This document shows, piece after piece, positions 18,095 through 26,708 of a DNA stretch of 34,652 nucleotides. Numbering within the stretch: position 1 is the stretch's first letter; every line of letters begins with the position of its first letter. Below the pieces are notes generated by a model, which saw only the letters and a list, made by a program, of their open reading frames with translations, searched no databases and was not told the origin of the DNA. The translations under genes and the position numbers were made by a program. Origin of the DNA: Oscillospiraceae bacterium (lineage in GTDB: Bacteria > Bacillota > Clostridia > Oscillospirales > Acutalibacteraceae); NCBI GenBank assembly GCA_015066215.1, contig SVOU01000004.1:1-34652 (forward strand). Reading direction: 5' to 3'.

Positions 18095-19096
18095 TTACCC
18101 TTCTTTCTTTTGCGGATAGGTCGGCACGTAGTCGCTCAACAGGGCGTCATAGCCCGCCGTGTCCAGCGACCCGCCCGCAGGCTTGGTCGGCTGCTTTTTC
18201 TCGGGTTGCAGCTGGGCGACGGCGGTGATGCCGTCCTCGTGCCACGCGCCGAGGATCTGGTCCATATATTTGACCTGAAACTTACCCGTTTTGTTAAGCG
18301 TGCGGACATAGGCTTCCTTGATAAGCTCGTCGGCGAGCTGCCACTCGTTAAACCAACGGTCGGCGGCTTGCTTTTGCGCCGACGAGGGGCGGGCAACGGC
18401 AAGATCGAGCAACACTTCCAGCCGCTCAAAGGCTTTGCGCAGGCGTTCCAGCCCGCACAAGTATTCTTCTGCCGCCGTGACGGTGGTAATATCGCGGTCC
18501 ACCCAATCGAGTGCCATTTTTTCAATATAGCGCATATTGTTGTGGCTGTGCGCTACCGCCCACGTGACCGCCATCGTGATCACCTCGGACGGCATACCGC
18601 AGGTGTCGAATAAGTAAAGCAGCGTTTCGCTGTCGCCGCCCGACAGGGGTTTGCCGAGGCGCATAGACACGGTTTCCAAGAGATCGGCAAACTCCTTGCA
18701 AGTTTGCTGGCGTCGCGTTACCTCGAACAGTTGCGGCTTGACTGCCGCGGGGCGCGCTTTGGCAACAGGGGCAAACTCCGTGGCTGTTGCGGGCACTTCC
18801 TCTGCTGCAGGCGCGGGGGCTGGCTTATTTTCCGCAGGCATTGCCGCGAGGGCGGCGCTGTCCGCCCCAGTCAGCACGCCTGCCGCCATCCAAAACTCCA
18901 ACGCGTCGACACATTCCGTCCGATCACATTTGAGCGCGGCCGCGCAGGCGTTTTCGTCAAAGGGGGCGCCGTGGCGGGCAAACCACAAAAGCACCTTGAG
19001 CGGCAAAGCGCCCGCCGTCGGCAAGCAGCCGTCTGCCACCGCTTTCGGCACCAGCATCATATCGGTCAAGTCCATACTGCTCCACCGCACATCCAT
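18095..19096 (-). CDS. DnaD domain protein
   Basis: LSGGDSETLLYLFDTCGMPSEVITMAVTWAVAHSHNNMRYIEKMALDW; immediately upstream of the DnaI-like ORF. Confidence 0.86.
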   Translation of the reverse strand: MDVRWSSMDLTDMMLVPKAVADGCLPTAGALPLKVLLWFARHGAPFDENACAAALKCDRTECVDALEFWMAAGVLTGADSAALAAMPAENKPAPAPAAEEVPATATEFAPVAKARPAAVKPQLFEVTRRQQTCKEFADLLETVSMRLGKPLSGGDSETLLYLFDTCGMPSEVITMAVTWAVAHSHNNMRYIEKMALDWVDRDITTVTAAEEYLCGLERLRKAFERLEVLLDLAVARPSSAQKQAADRWFNEWQLADELIKEAYVRTLNKTGKFQVKYMDQILGAWHEDGITAVAQLQPEKKQPTKPAGGSLDTAGYDALLSDYVPTYPQKKEG

Positions 19097-19282
19097 AGGT
19101 TTGCCCCCTTTCTTTCCATAGATACTTTTATTATATCAGCGTCAACGCCGCAAGGCAAGGAAAACTTTTGAGGCTTGTTTGGTGCATTTTGCGCGAAATA
19201 AAAATTTTTATCTTTTTTCCAACTTTTTGCCCACTCTCCCGCATATATACACAGAATATCAAAAAAGAAAGGGTGCTTTTTG

Positions 19283-20209
19283 ATGAAACGTCGTTTATGT
19301 GTACTCGCCGCCGTGGCGGCTATGTGTCTGTGCTTGTTGGTAGGCTGTTCTGCCGCGGGCGACAAGCTTTCGGACTCCCCCTCCAATATGGCACCGGACT
19401 ATTCCGCGGGCGACCGCGGCAACGAGATGTACGGTGACAAATATTACGGCTCCGACGTGGATATGGAAAACGGCAGCTCCGTGAGCGGCGGCCTGTCTGC
19501 CGACCTGACCGGATCTGCCGACGCCAACCGCAAAATTATTGAGCGCACCGAGATGTCGGTGCAGACCAAGACCTACGACGCGCTGATGAGCGCTTTGTCC
19601 GCGCGGCTCAAAACGGTGGGCGGATATGTCGAAAGTGCGCGGGAAAACGCGTCGGGACAGCGCTACGCTAACATCGTGGTGCGCGTGCCTGCAGACAAGA
19701 CCGCCGATTTTCAAGCGGCACTCACCGAAAACGGCACGGTGACCGACAGCTACACCACCACCGAGGACGTCACGCTCTCCTACGTGGATATCGAGAGCCG
19801 TATCGCCGCGCTCAAAGCGGAGCAGACCGCCCTGCTCGCTATGCTGGAAAAGGCGCAGGAGATCAAGGATCTTTTGGATATCCAAAGCCGCGTCACCGAG
19901 GTGACCGCCCAGCTGGAATCCTATCAGTCCCGCCTGCGCACCTACGATTCGCTGATCGCGTACAGCACCGTCACGCTCAACATCTATGAGGTCGAGCGGG
20001 TGCAGATCGTGGAGGAGCTGACCGTTTGGGAAGAGATCGGGCAAACGCTGTCCAACAACCTCGAGGATATCGGCGACGGCTTCGTCGGTTTCTTCGTGTG
20101 GTTTGTCGGCGCGCTTCCCTATCTGCTGCTTTTTGCTATCCCCGTTTGCGTGGTGTTGTTTATCATCATCAGACGCTGCCGCCGTCGCCGCAAGGCTGAC
20201 AAGGAATAA
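19283..20209 (+). CDS. DUF4349 domain lipoprotein
   Basis: Lipobox LLVGC; RKIIERTEMSVQTKTYDALMSAL...VRVPADKTADFQAAL...VDIESRIAALKAEQTALLAML; C-terminal TM. Confidence 0.9.
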   Translation: MKRRLCVLAAVAAMCLCLLVGCSAAGDKLSDSPSNMAPDYSAGDRGNEMYGDKYYGSDVDMENGSSVSGGLSADLTGSADANRKIIERTEMSVQTKTYDALMSALSARLKTVGGYVESARENASGQRYANIVVRVPADKTADFQAALTENGTVTDSYTTTEDVTLSYVDIESRIAALKAEQTALLAMLEKAQEIKDLLDIQSRVTEVTAQLESYQSRLRTYDSLIAYSTVTLNIYEVERVQIVEELTVWEEIGQTLSNNLEDIGDGFVGFFVWFVGALPYLLLFAIPVCVVLFIIIRRCRRRRKADKE

Positions 20210-20220
20210 AGGCATAGTTG

Positions 20221-20254
20221 CCCTCACCCCCACATAATTTTGTAGGGGTGAGGG
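20221..20254 (+). promoter_or_regulatory. Stable hairpin overlapping the SD region of the M23 gene (or a terminator)
   Basis: CCCTCACCCC (20221-20230) pairs perfectly with GGGGTGAGGG (20245-20254); ATG at 20258. Confidence 0.75.
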
Positions 20255-20257
20255 TTT

Positions 20258-21265
20258 ATGTTTTTGGTGTGGAGCAGACGGGCAAAACTGTGGTTTTGGG
20301 GCGTGGCGGCTTTGTGTCTCTTGTTGCCGCTGACAGCAGGACTGTTGGCGGGGCGCGGCGCGCCTACTGACGGCAAATATATCCGCTGGGTGGATTTTGA
20401 CGTGCCGTACGAGGCACTTGACTACGCGCTCAGCTTGGATATTCGCTCGCACACCGAGGAAGAAGTGCCGCTCTGCTGGGTGGATCTGCTCGCCTGCGTG
20501 GCCGCCCGCTACGGCGGCTTTCAAAACTATCAAAAAAGTCAACTGACCGCGGTCGCCGACCGTCTGCGAGGCGGCGAATCACTCGAAAGCATCACCGAAA
20601 AATTGACCGCCTTTTCCTATTACCGCGAAGCCTACGGCGCGGTACTGGATGGGCTGGTGGGGGTGTTTTGCGAGGAGCGTCCCTCCGAAAACGGCGAAAT
20701 GGCACAAGAGTGGGTCTACGGACTCAAAGCCTTTTCCCCCATCGCGCAGGGGTATTATTATAACGACTACGACGATTTCGGTGCGAGCCGCTCTTACGGC
20801 TATCGCCGTCGCCACCTCGGGCACGATCTGATGGGCAGCGTCGGCACCCCTGTTATTGCCGTCGAGAGCGGTGTGGTGGAGGCGGTCGGCTGGAACACCT
20901 ACGGCGGTTGGCGGGTCGGTATCCGCAGTCTTGACGGGCGGCGGTATTACTACTACGCCCACCTGCGCAAGGATCACCCCTACGCCGCCGACCTCGCGGT
21001 GGGGCAGCGCGTGACCGCGGGGGACGTGATCGGCTATATGGGACGTACGGGATACAGCACCACCGAAAACGTCAACAATATCGACACGACGCACTTGCAT
21101 TTTGGGTTGCAGCTGATTTTTGACGAGTCGCAAAAAGAAGGCAATAACGAGATCTGGGTGGACGTGTATGCGCTCACCCGCCTGCTCTATCGCCACCGCA
21201 GCGCGGTGGTGCGGGCGGAAAACGGCAAGGATTTCGTGCGCAAATTTGCTGTGCTTGAAAAATAA
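20258..21265 (+). CDS. M23 family peptidase (LytM domain), membrane anchored
   Basis: GHDLMGSVGTPVIAVESGVVEAV...YYYYAHL...GYMGRTG...THLHFGLQ; N-terminal TM segment. Confidence 0.92.
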   Translation: MFLVWSRRAKLWFWGVAALCLLLPLTAGLLAGRGAPTDGKYIRWVDFDVPYEALDYALSLDIRSHTEEEVPLCWVDLLACVAARYGGFQNYQKSQLTAVADRLRGGESLESITEKLTAFSYYREAYGAVLDGLVGVFCEERPSENGEMAQEWVYGLKAFSPIAQGYYYNDYDDFGASRSYGYRRRHLGHDLMGSVGTPVIAVESGVVEAVGWNTYGGWRVGIRSLDGRRYYYYAHLRKDHPYAADLAVGQRVTAGDVIGYMGRTGYSTTENVNNIDTTHLHFGLQLIFDESQKEGNNEIWVDVYALTRLLYRHRSAVVRAENGKDFVRKFAVLEK

Positions 21266-21266
21266 C

Positions 21267-21298
21267 AAAAAGGCGTCAGGAACACCTGACGCCTTTTT
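21267..21298. terminator. Bidirectional intrinsic terminator
   Basis: AAAAAGGCGTCAGG-aaca-CCTGACGCCTTTTT. Confidence 0.92.
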
Positions 21299-21312
21299 GT
21301 TTTGGGAGGCAC

Positions 21313-21492
21313 TTACTTCTTCATCTCAAAGGATTTGCAGTCGGTGCACTGGTCCATCGTGGGGTTCGCCTCGTGGGTGCCCACCAGAATCTGGTTGAGC
21401 GAGCAATAGTTTTCGTGATCACAATGGTGTACGCACTGCGCAACCGTGCACTGAATGCTCTTGTTGGATTGGGTTTTATCACAGCAGCCCAT
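21313..21492 (-). CDS. DUF1540 Cys-rich small protein
   Basis: 59 aa MGCCDKTQSNKSIQCTVAQCVHHCDHENYCSLNQILVGTHEANPTMDQCTDCKSFEMKK; SD GGAGG upstream. Confidence 0.85.
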   Translation of the reverse strand: MGCCDKTQSNKSIQCTVAQCVHHCDHENYCSLNQILVGTHEANPTMDQCTDCKSFEMKK

Positions 21493-21613
21493 TTTTCGCC
21501 GCCTCCTTCGTGAAAATTGACGCCAAACCGCGTCTTTTACAGTATGCGCGAATTTGGCGCGGCTATACGCCCGAAAAACTGCTGTGATTTCTGCAAATTT
21601 TCTTAAAAAAGGC

Positions 21614-21642
21614 TTTACAAACGCAAAAGTGCGTGTTATACT
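21614..21642 (+). promoter_or_regulatory. Promoter for rpsO
   Basis: TTTACA (21614-21619), 17 bp, TATACT (21637-21642). Confidence 0.8.
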
Positions 21643-21756
21643 AAATCGGTACGCGATGTACAATCCTTTGTCTCGGCTCGCGGAGTATGCCTCTTTGAGG
21701 AGCGCCGTTTCCCGACGCTGGGGCTTTGGAAATATCATGAAAGAGGTGCTGCTATT

Positions 21757-22023
21757 ATGATGCTGCCCGAGGAAAAAACCGCCATTATGAAGGAATTTGC
21801 GACGCACGAGGGTGACACCGGTTCTCCTGAAGTTCAGATCGCCGTGCTGTCCCGCCGCATTTCCGACCTGACCGAGCACTTGCGTGTGAACAAGAAGGAC
21901 TACCACTCCCGTCGCGGTATGCTCAAGATGATCGGTCATCGCCGCAACCTGCTCAACTATCTGCAGAAGAAAGATATCAACAGATATCGTGCTATCATCG
22001 AAAAGTTGGGTCTGCGCAAGTAA
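21757..22023 (+). CDS. rpsO: 30S ribosomal protein S15
   Basis: [54 protein letters not shown]. Confidence 0.98.
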   Translation: MMLPEEKTAIMKEFATHEGDTGSPEVQIAVLSRRISDLTEHLRVNKKDYHSRRGMLKMIGHRRNLLNYLQKKDINRYRAIIEKLGLRK

Positions 22024-22032
22024 TTCCTTGGG

Positions 22033-22056
22033 GGCAGGCGGGTTTTCCCGCCTGCC
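22033..22056 (+). terminator. Hairpin after rpsO, weak or partial terminator
   Basis: GGCAGGCGGG-tttt-CCCGCCTGCC, without a strong immediate U-tract. Confidence 0.6.
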
Positions 22057-22105
22057 TCAAACTGCATTTTCCCCTTTTTGTCCGCTTTGCGGCGCAGAAT
22101 GCGCA

Positions 22106-22157
22106 ATTAGCAGTGAAACGAGCGCTTTCTCGAAAAAGCGTTGGTTTTATTGCTAAT
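22106..22157 (+). promoter_or_regulatory. Long leader hairpin upstream of pnp
   Basis: ATTAGCAGTGAAACGAGCGCTTT-ctcgaa-AAAGCGTTGGTTTTATTGCTAAT; 22 of 23 positions pair when G-U is allowed. Confidence 0.75.
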
Positions 22158-22205
22158 GGTCGTGGCTGTGCCGCCGGAAATATATTATTTTAGGAGGTCA
22201 ATACC

Positions 22206-24395
22206 ATGTCCGAAAATTTTCGCACCTTTGAAACAACCCTCGCCGGTCGTCCTTTGGTAGTGGAAATGGGCAAAATGGCGCAGCTCGCGAGCAGCGCTTG
22301 CCTCATTCGCTACGGCGAGACCGCTATTCTCTGCTCGGTCACCGCTTCTGACAAGCCCCGTGAGGGTGTGGACTTCTTCCCCATGTCCGTGGACTATGAG
22401 GAGAAGCTCTATGCCGTGGGTCGTATTCCCGGCTCTTTCCAGCGCCGTGAAAGCCGTCCCTCCGAGAAGGCGATCCTCACCTCTCGTGTGATCGACCGCC
22501 CCATCCGTCCCCTGTTCCCGAAAGATATGCGCAACGACGTGACGGTGGTCTGCACCGTGATGTCCGTTGATCCCGATTGCGCGCCCGAGACCACCGCTAT
22601 GATCGGTGCTTCCGTGGCGATCGCCACCTCCCCCATTCCGTGGGACGGCCCCATCTCCGGTGTGGTCGTGGGTATGGTTGACGGCCAGTTCGTCATCAAC
22701 CCCACCGCCGAGCAGGAGAAGCGTTCCGAGATGCACGTGACCGTGGCGTCCACCGCCGATCTGGTTGCGATGATCGAGGCCGGTGCCAACGAGATCGACA
22801 ACGACACGATGTTTGACGCGATCATGGCGGGTCACGAGGCCAACCAGCAGATCGTCAACTTCATCAACGATATCGTCAAGGAAGTGGGCAAGCCCAAGTT
22901 CGAGTTCACCTCCAACGATCCCGATCCCGAGATGTACGAAGCCGTCAAGGATTTCTGCATCGAGGACGTGCGCTATGCGCTCGACACCGACGACAAGCGT
23001 ATCCGCGACGAGCGTTTGCGCCCCGTCTATGATGCTATGCACGCTAAGTTTGACGAGGTGTATCCCGAGCAGATCGCGAAGCTCGACGAGTGCCTCTACA
23101 AGCTGCAGAAATACGTCGTGCGCCGCTGGCTGCTCGACGACGGCAAGCGCGTGGACGGCCGTGGCATCAACGATATCCGTCCTTTGAGCGCGGAAGTGGA
23201 TCTGCTCCCCCGCGTGCACGGCTCCGGTATGTTCACCCGCGGTCAGACTCAGGTGCTCACCACCGTGACCCTGGGCAGTGCCCGCGACCGTCAGCTGCTC
23301 GACGGCTTGGATGACGAGACTGACAAGCGCTATATGCACCACTACAACTTCCCCTCCTACTCCGTGGGCGAGACCAAACCCTCCCGCGGCCCCGGCCGTC
23401 GCGAGATCGGTCACGGTGCGCTGGCTGAGCGCGCGCTCGTGCCCGTGCTGCCCTCCGAAGAGGAGTTCCCCTACACCATGCGTCTGGTGAGCGAGGTGCT
23501 CTCCTCCAACGGTTCCACCTCTCAGGCCTCCATCTGCGGCTCTACGCTCGCGCTGATGGCTGCCGGCGTGCCGATCAAGGCGCCCGTTGCCGGTATCTCC
23601 TGCGGTCTGGTGACCGAGGGTGACCGCTTTATGACCATGGTCGATATTCAGGGTCTTGAGGACTTCTTCGGCGATATGGACTTTAAGGTCGGCGGTACCA
23701 AAAAGGGTATCACCGCCATTCAGATGGACCTCAAGGTGCACGGTCTGACTCCCGCCATCATCCGTGAGGCGCTGGACAAGACCTACACCGCTCGTTGCTA
23801 TATTCTCGACGAAGTGATGCTCAAGGCTATCCCCGAGGTGCGCACTGAGCTGTCCAAATATGCTCCCAAGATGCTCTCCACCAAGATCGACGTCGACAAG
23901 ATCGGCGGCGTGATCGGTAAGGGCGGCAAGGTCATTCAGCAGATCCAGGCTGAGTGCGAATGCACCATCACCGTGGAAGAGGACGGCACCGTGTCTATTC
24001 TCGCCACCGACATCGACAATGCGCGCCGCGCGTTGCAGGTGATCGAAACGATCGCCAAGGATCCCGAGATCGGTGCGATCTACAAGGGTAAAGTCACCCG
24101 CCTGATGGACTTCGGCGCATTCGTTGAGATCGCTCCCGGCAAAGAGGGGCTGGTGCACGTCAGCCGCTTGGATCTCAAGCGTGTTGAGCGTGTGGCTGAC
24201 GTAGTGTCCGTCGGCGATACCATCGCCGTTATGGTGACCGAGATCGACGAGCAAGGTCGTCTGAACCTTTCCCGCAAAGACGCCATCATCAAGATGGAAG
24301 GCTTAAACCCCGCCGACTACGCCGAAGCGCCCCGCGCGCCCCGTCGTGAAGGCGGCAACTTCCGTCGCGGTGAGGGTCGCGGTCCCCGTCGCTGA
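22206..24395 (+). CDS. pnp: Polyribonucleotide nucleotidyltransferase
   Basis: RNase PH domains, KH motif VIGKGGKVIQQIQAE, S1 domain YKGKVTRLMDFGAFVEIAPGKEGLVHVS. Confidence 0.98.
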   Translation: MSENFRTFETTLAGRPLVVEMGKMAQLASSACLIRYGETAILCSVTASDKPREGVDFFPMSVDYEEKLYAVGRIPGSFQRRESRPSEKAILTSRVIDRPIRPLFPKDMRNDVTVVCTVMSVDPDCAPETTAMIGASVAIATSPIPWDGPISGVVVGMVDGQFVINPTAEQEKRSEMHVTVASTADLVAMIEAGANEIDNDTMFDAIMAGHEANQQIVNFINDIVKEVGKPKFEFTSNDPDPEMYEAVKDFCIEDVRYALDTDDKRIRDERLRPVYDAMHAKFDEVYPEQIAKLDECLYKLQKYVVRRWLLDDGKRVDGRGINDIRPLSAEVDLLPRVHGSGMFTRGQTQVLTTVTLGSARDRQLLDGLDDETDKRYMHHYNFPSYSVGETKPSRGPGRREIGHGALAERALVPVLPSEEEFPYTMRLVSEVLSSNGSTSQASICGSTLALMAAGVPIKAPVAGISCGLVTEGDRFMTMVDIQGLEDFFGDMDFKVGGTKKGITAIQMDLKVHGLTPAIIREALDKTYTARCYILDEVMLKAIPEVRTELSKYAPKMLSTKIDVDKIGGVIGKGGKVIQQIQAECECTITVEEDGTVSILATDIDNARRALQVIETIAKDPEIGAIYKGKVTRLMDFGAFVEIAPGKEGLVHVSRLDLKRVERVADVVSVGDTIAVMVTEIDEQGRLNLSRKDAIIKMEGLNPADYAEAPRAPRREGGNFRRGEGRGPRR

Positions 24396-24408
24396 TTTAT
24401 AAAAATCG

Positions 24409-24524
24409 CATATTCTTCAGGGCGGGGTGAAATTCCCCACCGGCGGTACAGCCCGCGAGCGCCTTTGGCGTTGATTCGGTGAAATTCCGAAGCCGACGGT
24501 TACAGTCCGGATGAAAGAAGACAC
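24409..24524 (+). ncRNA. FMN riboswitch (RFN element)
   Basis: TTCTTCAGGGCGGGGTGAAATTCCCCACCGGCGGTA...AGCCCGCGAGC...GATTCGGTGAAATTCCGAAGCCGACGGTTACAGTCCGGATGAAAGAAG. Confidence 0.97.
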
Positions 24525-24539
24525 GCATCGGCATTTTTG

Positions 24540-24571
24540 CGCGCCCTGCTTTTTGGCAGGGCGCGTTTTTT
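24540..24571 (+). terminator. Expression-platform terminator of the FMN riboswitch
   Basis: CGCGCCCTGC-ttttt-GGCAGGGCGCGTTTTTT. Confidence 0.85.
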
Positions 24572-24596
24572 GTCGGGTGCAAAGGAGTTAAATAGT

Positions 24597-25202
24597 ATGG
24601 CACACCGCAAACATAAACTGTTCACCCCCGCCAATATCGCGCTCATCGGCGTGATGACCGCGCTTTCCACCATTCTTTATATGTTTTTGCCCGAAATCCC
24701 CCTCGTTCCCGGTGTGGGATATCTGAAAATTGACTTTTCCGATATTCCCGCCATTATGTTGGGGGTGTTGGTCAACCCCGTCGCAGGCGTGTGGGTGGAA
24801 GTGTTCAAAAACCTGATCCACCTGACAAAAACCACCACCTTTGGCGTAGGCGAACTGATGAATATCGGCGTGGCTACTGCGCTGATTTTCGGTATGTGGG
24901 GCGGACTCAAACTGTTTGCGCGGCTGTCGCACCGTCACGCCTTTCACCCGTTTCCCTATTTCTCTGCCGCCACCGTGACGGTGGGGCTGACGGTCTTGGC
25001 AGGCTGGCTGCTCAACGCCGCACTCACGCCTGTGTTTTATCGCGTGATGGGTTGGCCGCTGACGGCGGAGCTTTTATGGGCGGGCGTGTGGGGCTCTACC
25101 GCCCTCAACGCCGTCAAGGCGGCGCTCAACCTGTTTCCCTTTTACCCCGTGATGTATGCCGCACACAAAGCGTTGGAGCGCAGCGGTAAACTTTTCTCTT
25201 GA
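24597..25202 (+). CDS. ribU: Riboflavin ECF transporter S component (RibU-type)
   Basis: LPEIPLVPGVGYLKIDFSDIPAIMLGVLVNPVAGVWVEVFKNLIHL; directly downstream of the FMN riboswitch. Confidence 0.9.
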   Translation: MAHRKHKLFTPANIALIGVMTALSTILYMFLPEIPLVPGVGYLKIDFSDIPAIMLGVLVNPVAGVWVEVFKNLIHLTKTTTFGVGELMNIGVATALIFGMWGGLKLFARLSHRHAFHPFPYFSAATVTVGLTVLAGWLLNAALTPVFYRVMGWPLTAELLWAGVWGSTALNAVKAALNLFPFYPVMYAAHKALERSGKLFS

Positions 25203-25227
25203 CAAGCTATACCCCTTATGCTACAAT
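25199..25227 (+). promoter_or_regulatory. Promoter for SAM-I-metK
   Basis: TTGACA (25199-25204), 17 bp, TACAAT (25222-25227). Confidence 0.85.
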
Positions 25228-25244
25228 AAGTCGAAAACTGTATA

Positions 25245-25343
25245 TCCTTATCCAGAGTGACGGAGGGATCAGGCCCGATGATGTCCGGCAACCTGCCAAT
25301 TTCGGCAAGGTGCTAATTCCTGCGGGGCGACCCGACAGATGAG
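25245..25343 (+). ncRNA. SAM-I (S-box) riboswitch
   Basis: CTTATCCAGAGTGACGGAGGGATCAGGCCCGATGATGTCCGGCAACC...AAGGTGCTAATTCCTGC...ACAGATGAGG. Confidence 0.97.
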
Positions 25344-25362
25344 GTGGATTTTTTGTTCTCCC

Positions 25363-25394
25363 CTGCCGTCGGTTGCGCCGACGGCAGTTTTTTT
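25363..25394 (+). terminator. Expression-platform terminator of the SAM-I riboswitch
   Basis: CTGCCGTCGG-ttgcg-CCGACGGCAGTTTTTTT. Confidence 0.9.
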
Positions 25395-25424
25395 ACGTAT
25401 TTTTTCTCAAAGGAGATTTTGACT

Positions 25425-26609
25425 ATGGCAAGACATTTCTTTACATCCGAATCGGTCACCGAGGGACATCCCGACAAAGTTTGTGACCAGATTTCAGACG
25501 CGGTGCTGGACGCTATTTTGGCGAAAGACCCGAGCGCCCACGTCGCTTGTGAAACCACCGCCACCACCGGTATGGTGATGGTGATGGGCGAGATCACCAC
25601 CACCGCCACGGTGGACGTGCCGTCTATTGCCCGCCAAGTGGTGTGCGATATCGGCTATGACGGTGCGGATCAGGGCTTTGACGGCAACACCTGTGCGGTG
25701 TTGTCCACCATTCACGAGCAATCCCCCGATATTGCACAGGGCGTCAACGAGGCGCTTGAACATCGTGAGGGCAACGCTGACAACTACGACCTCACGGGTG
25801 CGGGCGATCAGGGTATTATGTTCGGCTATGCCTGCAACGAGACCCCCGAGCTGATGCCGCTGCCCATCTCGCTGGCACACGCGCTGGCAAAGCGCTTGGC
25901 GCAGGTGCGCAAGGACGGCACGCTTTCCTATCTGCGTCCCGACGGCAAAACGCAGGTGACGGTGGAATATGACGGCAACACCCCCGTGCACGTGGAAGCC
26001 ATTGTGGTATCCACCCAGCACAGCGATGCGGTGGAGCTTGACACCATCCGCGCCGATATGATTGCCCACATCATCAACCCCGTGGTGCCCGCCAACCTGA
26101 TCGACGACAACACCCACATCTTCGTCAACCCCACCGGCCGTTTCGTGGTGGGTGGCCCTCACGGTGACAGCGGTCTGACCGGCCGTAAGATCATCGTGGA
26201 TACCTACGGCGGCTATGCGCGCCACGGCGGCGGCGCTTTCTCGGGCAAGGATCCTACAAAGGTTGACCGCTCCGCCACCTATATGGCGCGCTATGCGGCG
26301 AAAAACGTGGTCGCTGCGGGTCTGGCGAAACGCTGCGAGATCCAGCTCGCCTATGCTATCGGCGTGGCGCGCCCCGTGTCGGTGTTGGTCGACACCTTTG
26401 GCACGGGCGAGGTGCGTGACGATGCGCTCGCCGCGGCGGTGGCTAAGGTGTTTGATTTCCGTCCCGCCGCCATCATTGAGCAGCTCGGGCTGCGCAACCC
26501 CATTTACCGCCGCTTAGCAGCTTACGGCCATATCGGCCGTGAGGAGTTGGGCGTGGCTTGGGAAAAGACCGACAAGGTCGAAGCTTTGCGTGCCGCGCTC
26601 GCACAATAA
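25425..26609 (+). CDS. metK: S-adenosylmethionine synthetase
   Basis: [59 protein letters not shown]. Confidence 0.98.
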   Translation: MARHFFTSESVTEGHPDKVCDQISDAVLDAILAKDPSAHVACETTATTGMVMVMGEITTTATVDVPSIARQVVCDIGYDGADQGFDGNTCAVLSTIHEQSPDIAQGVNEALEHREGNADNYDLTGAGDQGIMFGYACNETPELMPLPISLAHALAKRLAQVRKDGTLSYLRPDGKTQVTVEYDGNTPVHVEAIVVSTQHSDAVELDTIRADMIAHIINPVVPANLIDDNTHIFVNPTGRFVVGGPHGDSGLTGRKIIVDTYGGYARHGGGAFSGKDPTKVDRSATYMARYAAKNVVAAGLAKRCEIQLAYAIGVARPVSVLVDTFGTGEVRDDALAAAVAKVFDFRPAAIIEQLGLRNPIYRRLAAYGHIGREELGVAWEKTDKVEALRAALAQ

Positions 26610-26626
26610 TGCTGTAAAATGCGATT

Positions 26627-26661
26627 GGGGACAGTCTTTGCAGACTGTCCCCGATTTTTTT
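26627..26661 (+). terminator. Terminator of metK
   Basis: GGGGACAGTCT-ttgc-AGACTGTCCCC followed by GATTTTTTT. Confidence 0.92.
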
Positions 26662-26669
26662 ACAAGAAA

Positions 26670-26706
26670 AACGGCGCACACCGCAAGGTGTACGCCGTGT
26701 TTTTGT
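26670..26706. terminator. Second (bidirectional) terminator, serves GH20 on the minus strand
   Basis: ACGGCGcACACC-gcaa-GGTGTaCGCCGT flanked by A-rich and T-rich tracts. Confidence 0.8.
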
Positions 26707-26708
26707 TT

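Noticed and set aside
22185-24254. 689-aa minus-strand ORF antisense to pnp
   Set aside because: pnp is unmistakable on the plus strand. The antisense ORF is His/Gly/Asp-rich, typical of an artefact from biased codon usage in GC-rich genes.
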